Shown in pieces: positions 1-9,343 of a stretch of DNA of 64,000 nucleotides. The position numbers and the translations under genes were made by a program. Each line of letters begins with the position of its first letter. The stretch's first letter is position 1. The notes under the pieces are model-generated. The model was not told where the DNA came from. It searched no databases and saw only the letters and a program-made list of their open reading frames with translations. Source of the DNA: Cytobacillus oceanisediminis (lineage in GTDB: Bacteria > Bacillota > Bacilli > Bacillales > Cytobacillaceae). The stretch covers positions 5,209,001 to 5,273,000 of the forward strand of contig NZ_CP065511.1 of assembly GCF_022811925.1 (NCBI RefSeq), given 5' to 3'.

Positions 1-716
1 TCACCCAAATAGGAACCGGCAGCCATACAAAAAGTTATGATTAAGATCTGTACCATGAATTTTTGGGAATTGAAATCAAAGGCAGATTTCCCCGTTGCGT
101 CTTCATTAGCCGCTGCCGCCTCTACTGATGCATCGGCTTCTGATGGATCCAATTTGTACTTTGTAATAAGATATTTAACTGTAGGTCCTCCGACTAAGCC
201 TCCAGCAATTAACCCAAATGTAGCTGCTGCAAGGCCCACTGAAAGAGCTGAATTTACTCCCAATTCCTCAATTGTTCCGCCAAATGCAGTGGCAGCTCCA
301 TGCCCCCCTTCCATGGACACAGCACCAACCATTACTCCTAATAAAGGGTCAAGCCCTAAAACACTGGCCAGAGAAATTCCAATAACACTCTGGCATAATG
401 CCAATACCCCGCACGCAAGCCAATATATAACCAGAAGTTTCCCGCCGAGCTTTACCAATTGAAAGCTCGCTCCCAGCCCGACCGTCGTGAAGAATGCCAG
501 CATGAATAAACCTTGCAGTGAAGTATCCAATGTTATTGTTATAAGTCCTGTCTGTTTTAATATTGTTACTAGAATAGCAAATAACAAACCGCCAACCACT
601 GGTGCAGGAATGCAAAACCGTTTTAAAAATGAAACTTTATTAACCAGGAATCCTCCACCTATGAGTAAAGCAACCGCCAAAAAGATGGTGGTAACATTAT
701 TTAATGCCAAGTCCAT
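1..716 (-). CDS. gltS: Sodium/glutamate symporter, GltS family (3' end outside window)
   Basis: Membrane carrier expected to import glutamate, or a related amino acid, with sodium. The 238 visible codons start at ATG 716 behind an AGGGGG ribosome site and encode closely spaced hydrophobic helices. A glycine-rich re-entrant loop with SMEGGHGAA (about residues 134-142) is typical of GltS proteins. The frame is still open at base 1, so roughly the last 40% is missing. It lies 15 bp downstream of hutG in the same direction, so the two are probably co-transcribed. That context suggests transport linked to the HutG reaction, possibly of formiminoglutamate itself (inference). The family call is firm; the substrate is not shown by the sequence. 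Confidence 0.85.
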   Translation of the reverse strand, partial: MDLALNNVTTIFLAVALLIGGGFLVNKVSFLKRFCIPAPVVGGLLFAILVTILKQTGLITITLDTSLQGLFMLAFFTTVGLGASFQLVKLGGKLLVIYWLACGVLALCQSVIGISLASVLGLDPLLGVMVGAVSMEGGHGAATAFGGTIEELGVNSALSVGLAAATFGLIAGGLVGGPTVKYLITKYKLDPSEADASVEAAAANEDATGKSAFDFNSQKFMVQILIITFCMAAGSYLG

Positions 717-731
717 ATTGTACCCCCTAGA

Positions 732-1691
732 TTATTTATTAAAATTCATGATTCCTTCCTTTATGAAATGTGCTGCTAATGCAATTGTTTTATTGTCATT
801 ATCAAAATCAGGATTAACTTCACACACATCAAAGGAGATTGTTTTCTCCTTTGAAACAATATACCTTATTAACTCTCGCACTTTTTTCGGTTCAAGGCCA
901 AATGGGGAGGGTGCACTTACTCCAGGAGCAAAAGAAGAATTAATGACATCTGTACATAATGTGAGAATAAGATTGTCATATTTTGCAGCAAAATCATCCA
1001 GCTGCTTTAAGACACCTGAAGTATCTGGGGATGACAGCTGCTCCTCCACTATATAACTCACATTATACTTACGGGCTGTCTCAAATAAGGCTGCCGTGTT
1101 TCCCAGTTTTTGAATGCCAGCGGCTAAGTATCCGCAATTTTGATCTTGATCCAAAATCTGCTTAAACATCGTACCGGAAGAAGTTCGCTGTCCGTACGGC
1201 CTCATATCAAAATGTGCATCAATATTAACGATTCCAATACTCGCATCAGGTCCTAAGTACTCCCTGACCCCGAGATAGTGGCCATAAAAGGTCTCATGTC
1301 CGCCGCCTATAATTAAAGGAGTTACTCCTTTTTTTAATAGAAAGGAAACGGTTTTTCCGAGTTCAGCTTGAGCCTCTTCCATGTTTTGCCCAACACATTC
1401 AATATCACCTGCATCAAACACTTTTGCATTCCCCGGCAAATGCCAGGGGAGTTTTGCAATAGCCCGCTTAACTTCTTCCGGTGCTTTTGCCGCTCCTCTC
1501 CTGCCCTGATTCCTTCTAACTCCTTCATCACACTTAAAGCCAATTAGGCCAAACGATTTGCCAGTTTCCACTTCCTTAATTTCAGCTGTTAGATCCAGCA
1601 ACTTTACCTGCTGATGAACCCGATAACTAAGAGGGTCTGTTTCACTATCAATTCTTCCGCACCAATGATTCCCCGAAGGCTTAATATACAT
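732..1691 (-). CDS. hutG: Formimidoylglutamase (ureohydrolase family)
   Basis: Predicted cytoplasmic manganese enzyme hydrolysing N-formimidoyl-L-glutamate to glutamate and formamide, the last step of one histidine degradation route. The 319 residues match the arginase/agmatinase fold. Metal-binding motifs visible are GGGHE (His132), NIDAHFDMRP and SFDVCEVNP. The stretch TDVINSSFAPGVSAPSPFGL is characteristic of HutG rather than arginase. The start ATG is preceded by GGAGGAATT. Unusually, no hutH, hutU or hutI gene is present here; the neighbours are gltS downstream and a divergent LysR regulator. Another guanidino- or formimino-compound hydrolase is the main alternative. Confidence 0.85.
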   Translation of the reverse strand: MYIKPSGNHWCGRIDSETDPLSYRVHQQVKLLDLTAEIKEVETGKSFGLIGFKCDEGVRRNQGRRGAAKAPEEVKRAIAKLPWHLPGNAKVFDAGDIECVGQNMEEAQAELGKTVSFLLKKGVTPLIIGGGHETFYGHYLGVREYLGPDASIGIVNIDAHFDMRPYGQRTSSGTMFKQILDQDQNCGYLAAGIQKLGNTAALFETARKYNVSYIVEEQLSSPDTSGVLKQLDDFAAKYDNLILTLCTDVINSSFAPGVSAPSPFGLEPKKVRELIRYIVSKEKTISFDVCEVNPDFDNDNKTIALAAHFIKEGIMNFNK

Positions 1692-1820
1692 AATTCCTCC
1701 TGCTGTTTATAAATTCTGAATTTTTATCCTATAAAAAGTATATTTAAGTTAATATATAATTACCAATACCAAATTTTTATATATTAATAGTCTATAGCTA
1801 TAAATGAGAGGTGTATACAA
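1692..1820. promoter_or_regulatory. Divergent hutG / LysR-regulator promoter region
   Basis: This 129-bp AT-rich spacer separates hutG-gltS (minus) from the LysR gene (plus) and must hold both promoters. It contains several overlapping AT dyads (around 1740-1795), the usual kind of place for LysR-type T-N11-A boxes. No single operator can be chosen with confidence by eye. Confidence 0.5.
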
Positions 1821-2702
1821 TTGGATCTTCGGCAGCTTCGTTATTTTACCACCGTGGTACAGGAAAAAAACTTCTCTAAAGCCGCTGGAATACTTCATAT
1901 TTCCCAGCCTTCTTTAAGCAGCAGCATCATGAAATTGGAAAATGAAATAGGGATTCAGCTTTTGGAAAGGAACACGAGGAGCTTAACTCTTACCGAATCA
2001 GGAGAAATGTTCTATACACGTGCCATGGATCTTATCAAAAGGCATGAATATATGCTAAAGGATCTCGAAGAAATTAGACAAACAGGAAGCGGCATGATCT
2101 CAATTGGATTGATTGAGTCTTCTAAATACTGGATACCAAAAACAATAAAACAATTTAAAGAAAGGTATCCTAATATAGAAATACATTTTAAAGAACTGCT
2201 TGGCCACAAACAGGTTATAGAGTCTCTTTCCAATTATGATGTGCATATTACGATCACAAACCAGCTGATTCACAACAATGAAATAGAGGTTATTCCCATT
2301 TATATTGAAAAACTGCTCTTGGTCATGCATAAAGATGACAAGCTTAATGAACTGGTTTCCATATCTTTGAAGGATCTTACGGAACACGACTTTATTATCA
2401 GCACAGCCGGTTTTCAGACGAGAGACGATGTTTTAAATGCATTTCATCATGAAAATCTTACTCCAACTATTAAATATGAAATTGAGCGTTTAGAAACAGC
2501 CTGCAGCCTGGTTGAACACGACCTTGGAATTGCTATCCTTCCGGAAAGCTATGTTAAATATTACTCCAATCCAAATCTTGTGACCCGCTCTATTAATTCA
2601 GGGTTTCTCCAAAGGCCTGTTTATATTGCCTATTGGAAAAATCGAAATCTAACACCGGCAGTATTTCATTTAATAGAAGAAATACAGAGCCTTTTTGTTT
2701 GA
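1821..2702 (+). CDS. LysR family transcriptional regulator
   Basis: The 293-residue protein has a LysR-type winged HTH at residues 1-60 (FSKAAGILHISQPSLSSSI recognition region, then LERNTRSLTLTESG). A periplasmic-binding-like effector domain follows from about residue 90. The TTG start at 1821 is chosen for the AGAGGTG site 8 bases upstream; no in-frame ATG would keep the HTH intact. It is divergent from hutG-gltS, the standard LysR arrangement, so it probably controls those genes with a glutamate-like or histidine-derived coinducer (inference). It resembles GltC/CynR-type regulators, but no specific orthologue is claimed. Confidence 0.88.
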   Translation: MDLRQLRYFTTVVQEKNFSKAAGILHISQPSLSSSIMKLENEIGIQLLERNTRSLTLTESGEMFYTRAMDLIKRHEYMLKDLEEIRQTGSGMISIGLIESSKYWIPKTIKQFKERYPNIEIHFKELLGHKQVIESLSNYDVHITITNQLIHNNEIEVIPIYIEKLLLVMHKDDKLNELVSISLKDLTEHDFIISTAGFQTRDDVLNAFHHENLTPTIKYEIERLETACSLVEHDLGIAILPESYVKYYSNPNLVTRSINSGFLQRPVYIAYWKNRNLTPAVFHLIEEIQSLFV

Positions 2703-2865
2703 AATTTACAATAAGGATTGACCTGATAAATTCTAACAATTTTAAATATTATATATACAACTTTTTAATAGGCAGCAACTTCCTTTTACAGGGAATACTG
2801 CAATTGTATAATACAGAGCTCTTACAATTACGCTGGTGTATGTTATTCAATCCACCCAGGCCACA

Positions 2866-2902
2866 AAAAAGTGTCTGCACTCTATCAGGGTACAGACACT
2901 TT
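2866..2902 (-). terminator. Rho-independent terminator of the PBP3 gene
   Basis: Stem AAAGTGTCTG / CAGACACTTT (2868-2877 with 2893-2902), followed on the minus strand by a T run. It lies 20 bp beyond the stop of the penicillin-binding protein gene. It may also stop weak read-through from the LysR gene on the plus strand. Confidence 0.8.
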
Positions 2903-2922
2903 CCTTACTTCTTTATTGATTA

Positions 2923-4929
2923 TTAAAACCGCCCTTTATGCTCCTCAAATACCTTCTTCACTTTCTCCACTACCACTTTCGATCCGCCGCTGTTTTCCAC
3001 GCCCTCCATCATCATCGCAATCAGGAGCTTTGGAGACTGCGGGTTGTAGGCAACAAACAGACCATTCTCCTGGCCTTTTTCATCCGCACTCTTCTTCAGC
3101 TCGGCAGTTCCGGTTTTCCCAGCCAGCGGGTAATCTTTCATGTAAGCTGTACGGCCGGTTCCGCTTGGATCCTGGATTACTTTAGCCATTGAGGCTGCAA
3201 CCGTGTTTGCTGTTTCTTCGCTCATCACGCCTTCTTTCAGCACCTTTCCCTTTTCCTCTTCTTCCAGGAGAACAGGCTTGATCATGGAGCCTTTATTGAT
3301 AAAAGGTGTATATGAAGCAGCAAGATGGACAATGCTCATTTCCACCTGGCCCTGGCCGTAGCCTGAATCAGCAAGAAGGATCTCTGTGTCCAGGCCGCCA
3401 ATCTTGGATTGTTCAAGCGGGAATGCGTATGGAATTTCCTCTTCAAACGCGAATTTCTTGAGTCCAGCTGAAAACTTTTCTTTTCCCAGTTCAAGGGCCT
3501 GCTGGGCAAAATAGATATTATCCGAATACATCATCGCTTTTTCAAAATTGACCGGTCCGCCGGGGTCTTTAACACGAGTGACTTTATAGCCTCCCCATGA
3601 ACTGTCCTTTTGCCATTGAAGGCCCTTAACATTAATCGTTTCATCAAGCGTTAGTGTTCCTTCTGTCAGTCCGATTGCGCCTGTCAGCGGCTTCATCACT
3701 GAACCTGGCGCATAGGTTTGCTTAAATCGTGTCAGAAGCGGCATGTCCTTATTGCCTTCAATTGCCTTCCACTCATCAGCAGTAAATCCAAGTGAAGCCT
3801 GGTTCGGGTCAAAGCTCGGGCTGCTGACGAGCGCCAGCGTATTTCCTGTAACCGGATCGATCGCTGCTGCGGTTCCCGGCTTTCCTCCCAGCTCTGTGTA
3901 AAGAGACTTCTGCAGGTTCATATCGATGGTAAGCTGAACATTTTCACCGTTCTCTACCGGTTTTTCAGAGAGGACCACTTCAGAGCCGTCTTTCTTCTTG
4001 ATTCCAATTTTAATTCCATTTGAACCTTTCAAACGTCCCTCAAGGACCTGTTCAAGTCCTCTTTTTCCGATTATATCAGTGCTTGAATAGCCTTCACGCT
4101 CTTTCATTTCATCTGCTGTAATCTGTCCAACATAGCCAATTAGGTGAGCAGCCGACTCCCCCATCGGGTAGACTCTGCCTTTGACATCCTGCTTCAGGAC
4201 GCCTTTTAGTGCGAACACTTTATCTAATGTTGTCCTATCATCTGGGGAAACCTTCTTAATTGGCACGAAGTAACCTGGCTGTACCCAGCTTGCATTCAAG
4301 CTTTTATTAATCTGGTCTTCTGACATTCCCAATGCTGCAGACAAACCTTTGATGGTCTGCTCCTTCTGATCACCCATCTGTTCAGGAACAACACCAATTT
4401 CATAAAGGGTGCCATTTAAGGCAAGCGGGTCACCTGTGCGGTCCACAATATCTCCGCGCTGTGCAGGTACAGTTGAATAACTGATTTTATCCTCTGGCCC
4501 CAGCTCCGGAAAAATATAAGTCGTATCCCAGACAACAAACCAATTGTCTTCCTCTTCCTTTTCTTCCTTCACCAGCTTGGCATCATGGGTAAACTCAATC
4601 TTGCCGGCTGCACTATCCATGCTTGCTGAAAAAGGAAAGCTCGCATTTTCTTCTTTTTTGTATTCCTTTTCCATATCCGGCTTGTATGTTACCTTCAGAT
4701 TATCTATCTCTAAATCCTTATAAATCTTTTCATAACGGGCTGCGAAATCCTCTTTGCTGATTGACTGCTTCGCATCCTTCGACAGGAACTCATACATCTT
4801 TTCAAACTCCTGCTTGTTCCAGTGCTCCACATATTGCGAAAAGCGATCCTGCGGCTTTATCTCCTTATTGCACCCGCTCAAAGCGGCCAAAATCAGGACA
4901 GCAAAAACAAAAAACAGTACTTTTCTCAT
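2923..4929 (-). CDS. pbpC: Penicillin-binding protein 3, MecA-like class B transpeptidase lipoprotein
   Basis: Cell-wall DD-transpeptidase that cross-links peptidoglycan at the outer face of the membrane. The 668 residues begin with a lipoprotein signal ending LAALSGC (Cys20). Next come an NTF2-like MecA N-terminal domain (about 25-145), a dimerisation domain, and a transpeptidase domain from about residue 350. The active-site motifs are present: SVMK (Ser410), SDN (in MMYSDNIYF) and KTGT near the C terminus. Length and architecture match Bacillus subtilis PbpC (PBP3). It is monocistronic, with an AGGGTGAG ribosome site and its own terminator. MecA-type proteins can have low beta-lactam affinity; whether this one does is not visible. 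Confidence 0.92.
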   Translation of the reverse strand: MRKVLFFVFAVLILAALSGCNKEIKPQDRFSQYVEHWNKQEFEKMYEFLSKDAKQSISKEDFAARYEKIYKDLEIDNLKVTYKPDMEKEYKKEENASFPFSASMDSAAGKIEFTHDAKLVKEEKEEEDNWFVVWDTTYIFPELGPEDKISYSTVPAQRGDIVDRTGDPLALNGTLYEIGVVPEQMGDQKEQTIKGLSAALGMSEDQINKSLNASWVQPGYFVPIKKVSPDDRTTLDKVFALKGVLKQDVKGRVYPMGESAAHLIGYVGQITADEMKEREGYSSTDIIGKRGLEQVLEGRLKGSNGIKIGIKKKDGSEVVLSEKPVENGENVQLTIDMNLQKSLYTELGGKPGTAAAIDPVTGNTLALVSSPSFDPNQASLGFTADEWKAIEGNKDMPLLTRFKQTYAPGSVMKPLTGAIGLTEGTLTLDETINVKGLQWQKDSSWGGYKVTRVKDPGGPVNFEKAMMYSDNIYFAQQALELGKEKFSAGLKKFAFEEEIPYAFPLEQSKIGGLDTEILLADSGYGQGQVEMSIVHLAASYTPFINKGSMIKPVLLEEEEKGKVLKEGVMSEETANTVAASMAKVIQDPSGTGRTAYMKDYPLAGKTGTAELKKSADEKGQENGLFVAYNPQSPKLLIAMMMEGVENSGGSKVVVEKVKKVFEEHKGRF

Positions 4930-4994
4930 AACTCACCCTCCCAACCCTATCTTACCATTTAATTGAAGAATTTTCCTAGTGACAGATACCACCC

Positions 4995-5030
4995 GTATTT
5001 GCCGAATGTGAACTTTGCAAATTTGCATTG
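4995..5030. repeat. Stray copies of the TTTGCA repeat seen at 36.5 and 38.5 kb
   Basis: The spacer upstream of the PBP3 gene holds GTATTTGCCGAA and then GAATGTGAACTTTGCAAATT. The latter matches, with one difference, the first unit of the array at 36555-36574 (GAATGTGGACTTTGCAAATT). Units here are not spaced at the 20-21 bp seen in the arrays, so this looks like a small or decayed member of the same family. Confidence 0.45.
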
Positions 5031-5055
5031 TACACTTTAGAATTATAAATCGCCT

Positions 5056-5098
5056 ATCAAAATAAAAATGGATGCAAACGATATAGGTTCGCATCCTT
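5056..5098 (-). terminator. Terminator of the long catabolic operon
   Basis: Stem GGATGCGAAC / GTTTGCATCC (5070-5079 with 5087-5096), read on the minus strand and followed by ATTTTTATTTT. It is the first convincing intrinsic terminator downstream of the sixteen-gene run that begins at 22571. Confidence 0.75.
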
Positions 5099-5125
5099 CT
5101 AATAATTTAATTTAACCGAATTTTT

Positions 5126-6472
5126 TCAAAGCCAATTCAATATATAAACATACAAAAAGGCCATCCCCGTAACAGAGATAAAGTAAGCACCATTCCATCT
5201 GAATGCAACGGTCAGCCCGTTCTTTTGAACACATTGGCTGATGATGATATTCATGGCGTTTAGAGGTGAAATGGAAGAAGAGAGCATCCAGGTGAAAATG
5301 CACATAAATGCCACACTGACTACCGTAATATCAGGCATTTCCGCAAAATTGAGCGAGGTTAGGATCAGCGGAATGACAATAATTTGATGGACCCCGAGAA
5401 AGGCCATAAACGTAACAAACAGGATGATAAACAAAAATAAAATACCTATAGACTGCTGTGCCGACCAGTGCATGGACTGTTCCAGCAGCTGTTTTACAGG
5501 TGTATGTGATACAGCGTTGCCAAAAAGGCCCGCACTAAGAAAGAGGCAAATTTCCATTTTCTGTGCTAATATTTTGCTTTTATACAGGGAGACTTCTTCC
5601 TTTACAGCCTTTTTTTGATTCCGCAAGACTATCCAGCCTGCCGGCACAATGACACAGACCATGCTTACCAGCAAAAGCATTGATTTTTGGGATATCTGCT
5701 CCATGACAATCAGCAGGAGCACCAGGCCAAATACAAAGCCAGCCAGAGCATACAGATCCCTTTTTCTGCGTTTGTCATGCGCTGAGCTTTCCGCTTCTCT
5801 CTCAAGTGCAGCCGCCTCCGCCACAGCTCGAGCCGGACGGAATAGAATAATCCCCACAGCCATCTGCAAAATGGCAAAAAAGACACCAAATGCTACATAT
5901 GAAAGATAAGTTATATCTAGATAAAACAAAACAATACCTACTGAAGCAAAAAATGGAGACCAAATAACAGCCGGTGTAAAGCCTATATAATACGACCTCG
6001 ATAACAACTTCGATGGAATTTTGATATTTTCCACAAAGCCGTGTACAATCCTTAAGGCCCCCATGTTCAAGATGGGAGCCAATGTCATCATAAATGAGCT
6101 TATGCCATAAAAAGTATAGGCAGGGTTGTTTTTCAGTTCATTTAAATACGTAATAACTGTGTCAATGATTCCTTCTCTTCTTAAGGGAATGGACAGAAGC
6201 GGAGCTAAAATGAGAATGGAAAGCAGAGCCATATTCTGAGTTATTCCCTGGATCAGGAGCATGCCCCTATCTCCGACTGCATAATGAATGATAATCCCCG
6301 TAGAGAATAGTCCAAGTGTAAATATCCTGCCCTTCCTATCCAATAAAGGCATCATGGTGAAAAATACAGCTGCAGCCGCCATATTAAAAATGAAGCTAAT
6401 GTACATATTGGGCACAAATGCCTCAAGAATATAAAGAAAACACATACTTAATACGAGAGAAAAACGTATCAT
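5126..6472 (-). CDS. Polytopic membrane protein, probable organic-anion transporter, family uncertain
   Basis: A 448-residue protein with about 11-12 hydrophobic segments and a charged cytoplasmic loop near residues 215-240 (EREAESSAHDKRRKRD). The pattern of two bundles with small-residue motifs in re-entrant regions (SSSISPLNAMN, GVHQIIVIPL) suggests the ion-transporter superfamily that carries anions. No specific family was recognised. It is the last gene of the operon, 17 bp after the tartrate-dehydrogenase-like gene, with AGAAGGG before the ATG. A role in uptake or efflux of an acid handled by this operon is inferred. The operon also encodes a TAXI-TRAP system, so it would hold two transporters. 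Confidence 0.6.
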   Translation of the reverse strand: MIRFSLVLSMCFLYILEAFVPNMYISFIFNMAAAAVFFTMMPLLDRKGRIFTLGLFSTGIIIHYAVGDRGMLLIQGITQNMALLSILILAPLLSIPLRREGIIDTVITYLNELKNNPAYTFYGISSFMMTLAPILNMGALRIVHGFVENIKIPSKLLSRSYYIGFTPAVIWSPFFASVGIVLFYLDITYLSYVAFGVFFAILQMAVGIILFRPARAVAEAAALEREAESSAHDKRRKRDLYALAGFVFGLVLLLIVMEQISQKSMLLLVSMVCVIVPAGWIVLRNQKKAVKEEVSLYKSKILAQKMEICLFLSAGLFGNAVSHTPVKQLLEQSMHWSAQQSIGILFLFIILFVTFMAFLGVHQIIVIPLILTSLNFAEMPDITVVSVAFMCIFTWMLSSSISPLNAMNIIISQCVQKNGLTVAFRWNGAYFISVTGMAFLYVYILNWL

Positions 6473-6489
6473 AGGAACCCTTCTCTCTA

Positions 6490-7596
6490 TTATTTTACTC
6501 CACTAGAAGGACTTTTAACTGCAGCAGGGACATGACTGCTTAAGAGATTAATAAATTCATTGCCAACCTGTTCAGTTGAAGCATTTCCACCCAGATCCGG
6601 AGTTAAGGAACTCTTATGGCGAAGCAGTTCTTTCATTGTTTTCAGAATGGCGCTTCCCCAGGCATGTTCCCCAAAATGATCCATCATCTGGCTGACGGAC
6701 CAGATGGCGGCAAGAGGGTTGGCAAGTCCTTTCCCGGCAATGTCCGGTGCTGAGCCGTGAATAGGCTCAAACATGGATGGAAACGCTCTTTCAGGGTTGA
6801 TGTTCGCTCCCGCAGCCAATCCGAGTCCTCCTGTAATCGCAGCGCCCAAATCAGTTAAAATATCCCCAAATAAATTGGAGGTAACGACAATCTCAAATCT
6901 TTCCGGCTGCTGAACAAAGTAGAGGCTTGCGGCATCCACCAAATAGGAATAAGTTTTGACATCGGGATATTCCTTTCCAACTTCACTAAATATTTCATCC
7001 CAGAATACCATGGAATAATTAAGTGCATTTGCTTTACTGATGCTTGTTAATGTCTTTTTCTGCTCGCGGGCTTCTTCATATGCATAGCGAATTATGCGTT
7101 CTGTTCCTTTCCTTGAAAACACACCGGTCTGCAGGACCACTTCCTCCGGCTTTCCTTTGAATAGCCAATCTCCCGCTCCGGCATACTCACCTTCACTATT
7201 CTCCCTGATAACCAAAAAGTCTATCTCTTTTTCCCCTTTGTTTTTAAGCGGTGTTAACTCAGGGTTTAAAAGTTTAATAGGCCGAATGTTTACATACTGA
7301 TCGAATTCCTTCCGGATCTTCAGAAGCAGGTCCCACAGTGAAATATGGTCCGGCACACCAGGATAGCCTACTGCCCCCAAATAGATCGCATCGAATTCCT
7401 TTAATTGTTCAATTCCATCATCAGCCATCATCTTTCCATTATCCAAATAATACTCGCAGCCCCATGGGAACTCCGTAAAAGAAAAAGAGAGACTGGGATC
7501 CAATTCCTCAATTTTTTTTAATACTTTTACCCCTTCAGCTACAACTTCCGGGCCTATTCCATCCCCAGGGATCAGGGCAATTTTCCACTGTTTCAT
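6490..7596 (-). CDS. Tartrate / D-malate type dehydrogenase (isopropylmalate dehydrogenase superfamily)
   Basis: NAD- and metal-dependent decarboxylating dehydrogenase of 2-hydroxy-dicarboxylates. The 368 residues start LIPGDGIGPEV, contain NIRPIKLL and the catalytic Tyr in EGEYAG, and carry SNLFGDILTDLGAAITGGLG with the metal-binding aspartates. FEPIHGSAPDIAGKG follows. The WDLLLKIRKEFDQY loop resembles tartrate dehydrogenase and B. subtilis YcsA rather than LeuB. ATG is preceded by AGGAGGTT. It sits 11 bp after the SDR gene. Which hydroxyacid it uses is unknown; D-malate, tartrate or a 3-alkylmalate are all possible. Confidence 0.8.
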   Translation of the reverse strand: MKQWKIALIPGDGIGPEVVAEGVKVLKKIEELDPSLSFSFTEFPWGCEYYLDNGKMMADDGIEQLKEFDAIYLGAVGYPGVPDHISLWDLLLKIRKEFDQYVNIRPIKLLNPELTPLKNKGEKEIDFLVIRENSEGEYAGAGDWLFKGKPEEVVLQTGVFSRKGTERIIRYAYEEAREQKKTLTSISKANALNYSMVFWDEIFSEVGKEYPDVKTYSYLVDAASLYFVQQPERFEIVVTSNLFGDILTDLGAAITGGLGLAAGANINPERAFPSMFEPIHGSAPDIAGKGLANPLAAIWSVSQMMDHFGEHAWGSAILKTMKELLRHKSSLTPDLGGNASTEQVGNEFINLLSSHVPAAVKSPSSGVK

Positions 7597-7607
7597 ATCA
7601 TAACCTC

Positions 7608-8369
7608 CTATGATCTTGGGCCTCCGGCAACATATAGGACTTGGCCACTAATAAAAGAAGATGCCGGACTTGCAAAAAAGCTTGCCGCCTGTGCGATATC
7701 CTCTGGTGTACCTGCTCTGTTAACCGGAATTTGCTTTACTTTGGATTCAATTAATTCCTGAAAGGAGATGCCAAGCCGTTCTGCGACTGCTTTTGTCATA
7801 TCTGTCATAATAAATCCGGGTGCAATGGCATTCACGGTAATATTGTACTTCCCCAGTTCAATAGCCAGTGTTTTCGTCAAACCCTGGATACCCGCTTTTG
7901 CCGCTGCATAATTGGCCTGCCCCCTGCTTCCCAGGGCTGATACGGAAGATAGATTTATAATTCTTCCATATTTGTTCTGAACCATTAATTTCTGGGCATA
8001 TTTACTGCAAAGGAAAGTTCCCTTTAAATGGACATTCATGACGCTGTCCCAATCATCGGCATTCATTTTAAATAAAAGGTTATCCCGGATGATTCCTGCA
8101 TTATTGACTAAAATGTCGGCTCTTCCATGCCTTTCCTCAATATAGGAAAAAAGCCGTTCAACATCCTGTTCATTGGTGACATCCGATTTGAACATTTCTG
8201 CTGCAAAGCCTTTTTCCTGCAGTTCATGTCTGGTCTCATTTAATGCTTCCTCATTAATGTCAACTAAATAGACATATGCACCTTCCGAAGCCAGTCTTCT
8301 GGATATTTCTTTGCCTATCCCCCTGCTTGCGCCAGTGACAACAGCTACCTGGTTTTCTTGACTTAACAA
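7608..8369 (-). CDS. SDR family oxidoreductase, FabG-like
   Basis: NAD(P)-dependent short-chain dehydrogenase, 253 residues, cytoplasmic. The Rossmann signature TGASRGIG is at 12-19, NNAG at 89-92, the catalytic Ser at 141/142, and the Y-x3-K pair is Tyr154/Lys158. The C-terminal ISGQVLYVAGG is typical of 3-oxoacyl-ACP/CoA reductases. It starts with TTG at 8369 behind GGAGCGAAG. Within a beta-oxidation operon it more likely handles a hydroxyacyl-CoA or hydroxy acid than a fatty-acid-synthesis intermediate. The adjacent genes are a flavoprotein upstream and a tartrate-type dehydrogenase downstream. Confidence 0.85.
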   Translation of the reverse strand: MLSQENQVAVVTGASRGIGKEISRRLASEGAYVYLVDINEEALNETRHELQEKGFAAEMFKSDVTNEQDVERLFSYIEERHGRADILVNNAGIIRDNLLFKMNADDWDSVMNVHLKGTFLCSKYAQKLMVQNKYGRIINLSSVSALGSRGQANYAAAKAGIQGLTKTLAIELGKYNITVNAIAPGFIMTDMTKAVAERLGISFQELIESKVKQIPVNRAGTPEDIAQAASFFASPASSFISGQVLYVAGGPRS

Positions 8370-8380
8370 TGACTTCGCTC

Positions 8381-9343
8381 CTATCTATTTAAATTCCTGT
8401 ACAAAAATTCAAGCTGCTGTTCGTATTCCTGCACAATATCCTTGATAATGTCTTCTGTCTTTTTAATTTCATCTATTAATCCGATTGTCTGCCCTAATGA
8501 GATGACACCAGAATTTTCATTGCCATTCTTGATTAATTCCATATAGGCTTCTCCACTTATATATGGAAATATTTCCTCTAAAGCAGCTCCGGCTTCTTCC
8601 TTTTTCAGCAGCTCCATCGCACGCTCTGTTTTCATCACTCTCATTGCTTTCCCGATTGATTTTTTCACAAGCAGGGTATCTGTTTCCTGAAGCTTTATCA
8701 ATTTGTCTTTGATTGACTCATGGAGTGCCGCTTCCCTGGATGCCAAAAACCTTGTACCCATCTGCACCCCTTGTGCCCCTAAAGCAAAAGCAGCAAGAGC
8801 AGATTTTCCTGTTGAAAACCCTCCTGCTGCAATGACAGGTATCGTAAGCTCCTTAACAGCCTTTTGAATCAAGGTAAGACTGGTTACATCCTCTTTGCCC
8901 GGATGGCCCCCGCACTCATATCCAACCACTGCCACTGCATCGCAGCCAATCGATTCTGCTTTTTTGGCGAATCTTACAGAAGGCACTACATGAACGACCT
9001 TTATTCCGTTTGCTTTAAGGCTCTCCATATATTTCTCAGGATTATTGCCAGAGGTGAAAACAATGGGAACACGGGCTTCAATCGCCCCTTCTACATATTC
9101 ATCCATCGGCTTGCGGATTCCAAGAGCAATATTTACGCCAAATGGTTTGGATGTGAGCTTTCTTGCCGACTCAATATCCTCCATCATTTCTTCCGTGGAT
9201 GAAAAGCTTCCAGCTGTTATAAGGCCGAGTCCGCCTGCATTCGATACGGCGGACACAAGCAGTGATGTTCCAAGCCCTTGAAGCCCCCCTTGGATTATGG
9301 GATAGCGGATGTTAAACATCTCTGTAATAGCTGTGTGCATCAT
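8381..9343 (-). CDS. Nitronate monooxygenase / FabK-like FMN protein
   Basis: FMN-binding TIM barrel of 320 residues. Conserved features are YPIIQGGLQGLGTSLLVSAVSNAGGLG at the N terminus, written here as two motifs (YPIIQGG and SNAGGLG), then GCDAVAVVGYECGGHPG and AAGGFSTG with MGTRF near the phosphate site. These match the 2-nitropropane dioxygenase / enoyl-ACP reductase II superfamily. The cytoplasmic function in this operon may be reduction or oxidation of an unsaturated acyl intermediate, but true nitronate oxidation cannot be excluded. Its start overlaps the stop of the upstream thioesterase gene (ATGA at 9340-9343), indicating translational coupling. Confidence 0.8.
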   Translation of the reverse strand: MMHTAITEMFNIRYPIIQGGLQGLGTSLLVSAVSNAGGLGLITAGSFSSTEEMMEDIESARKLTSKPFGVNIALGIRKPMDEYVEGAIEARVPIVFTSGNNPEKYMESLKANGIKVVHVVPSVRFAKKAESIGCDAVAVVGYECGGHPGKEDVTSLTLIQKAVKELTIPVIAAGGFSTGKSALAAFALGAQGVQMGTRFLASREAALHESIKDKLIKLQETDTLLVKKSIGKAMRVMKTERAMELLKKEEAGAALEEIFPYISGEAYMELIKNGNENSGVISLGQTIGLIDEIKKTEDIIKDIVQEYEQQLEFLYRNLNR

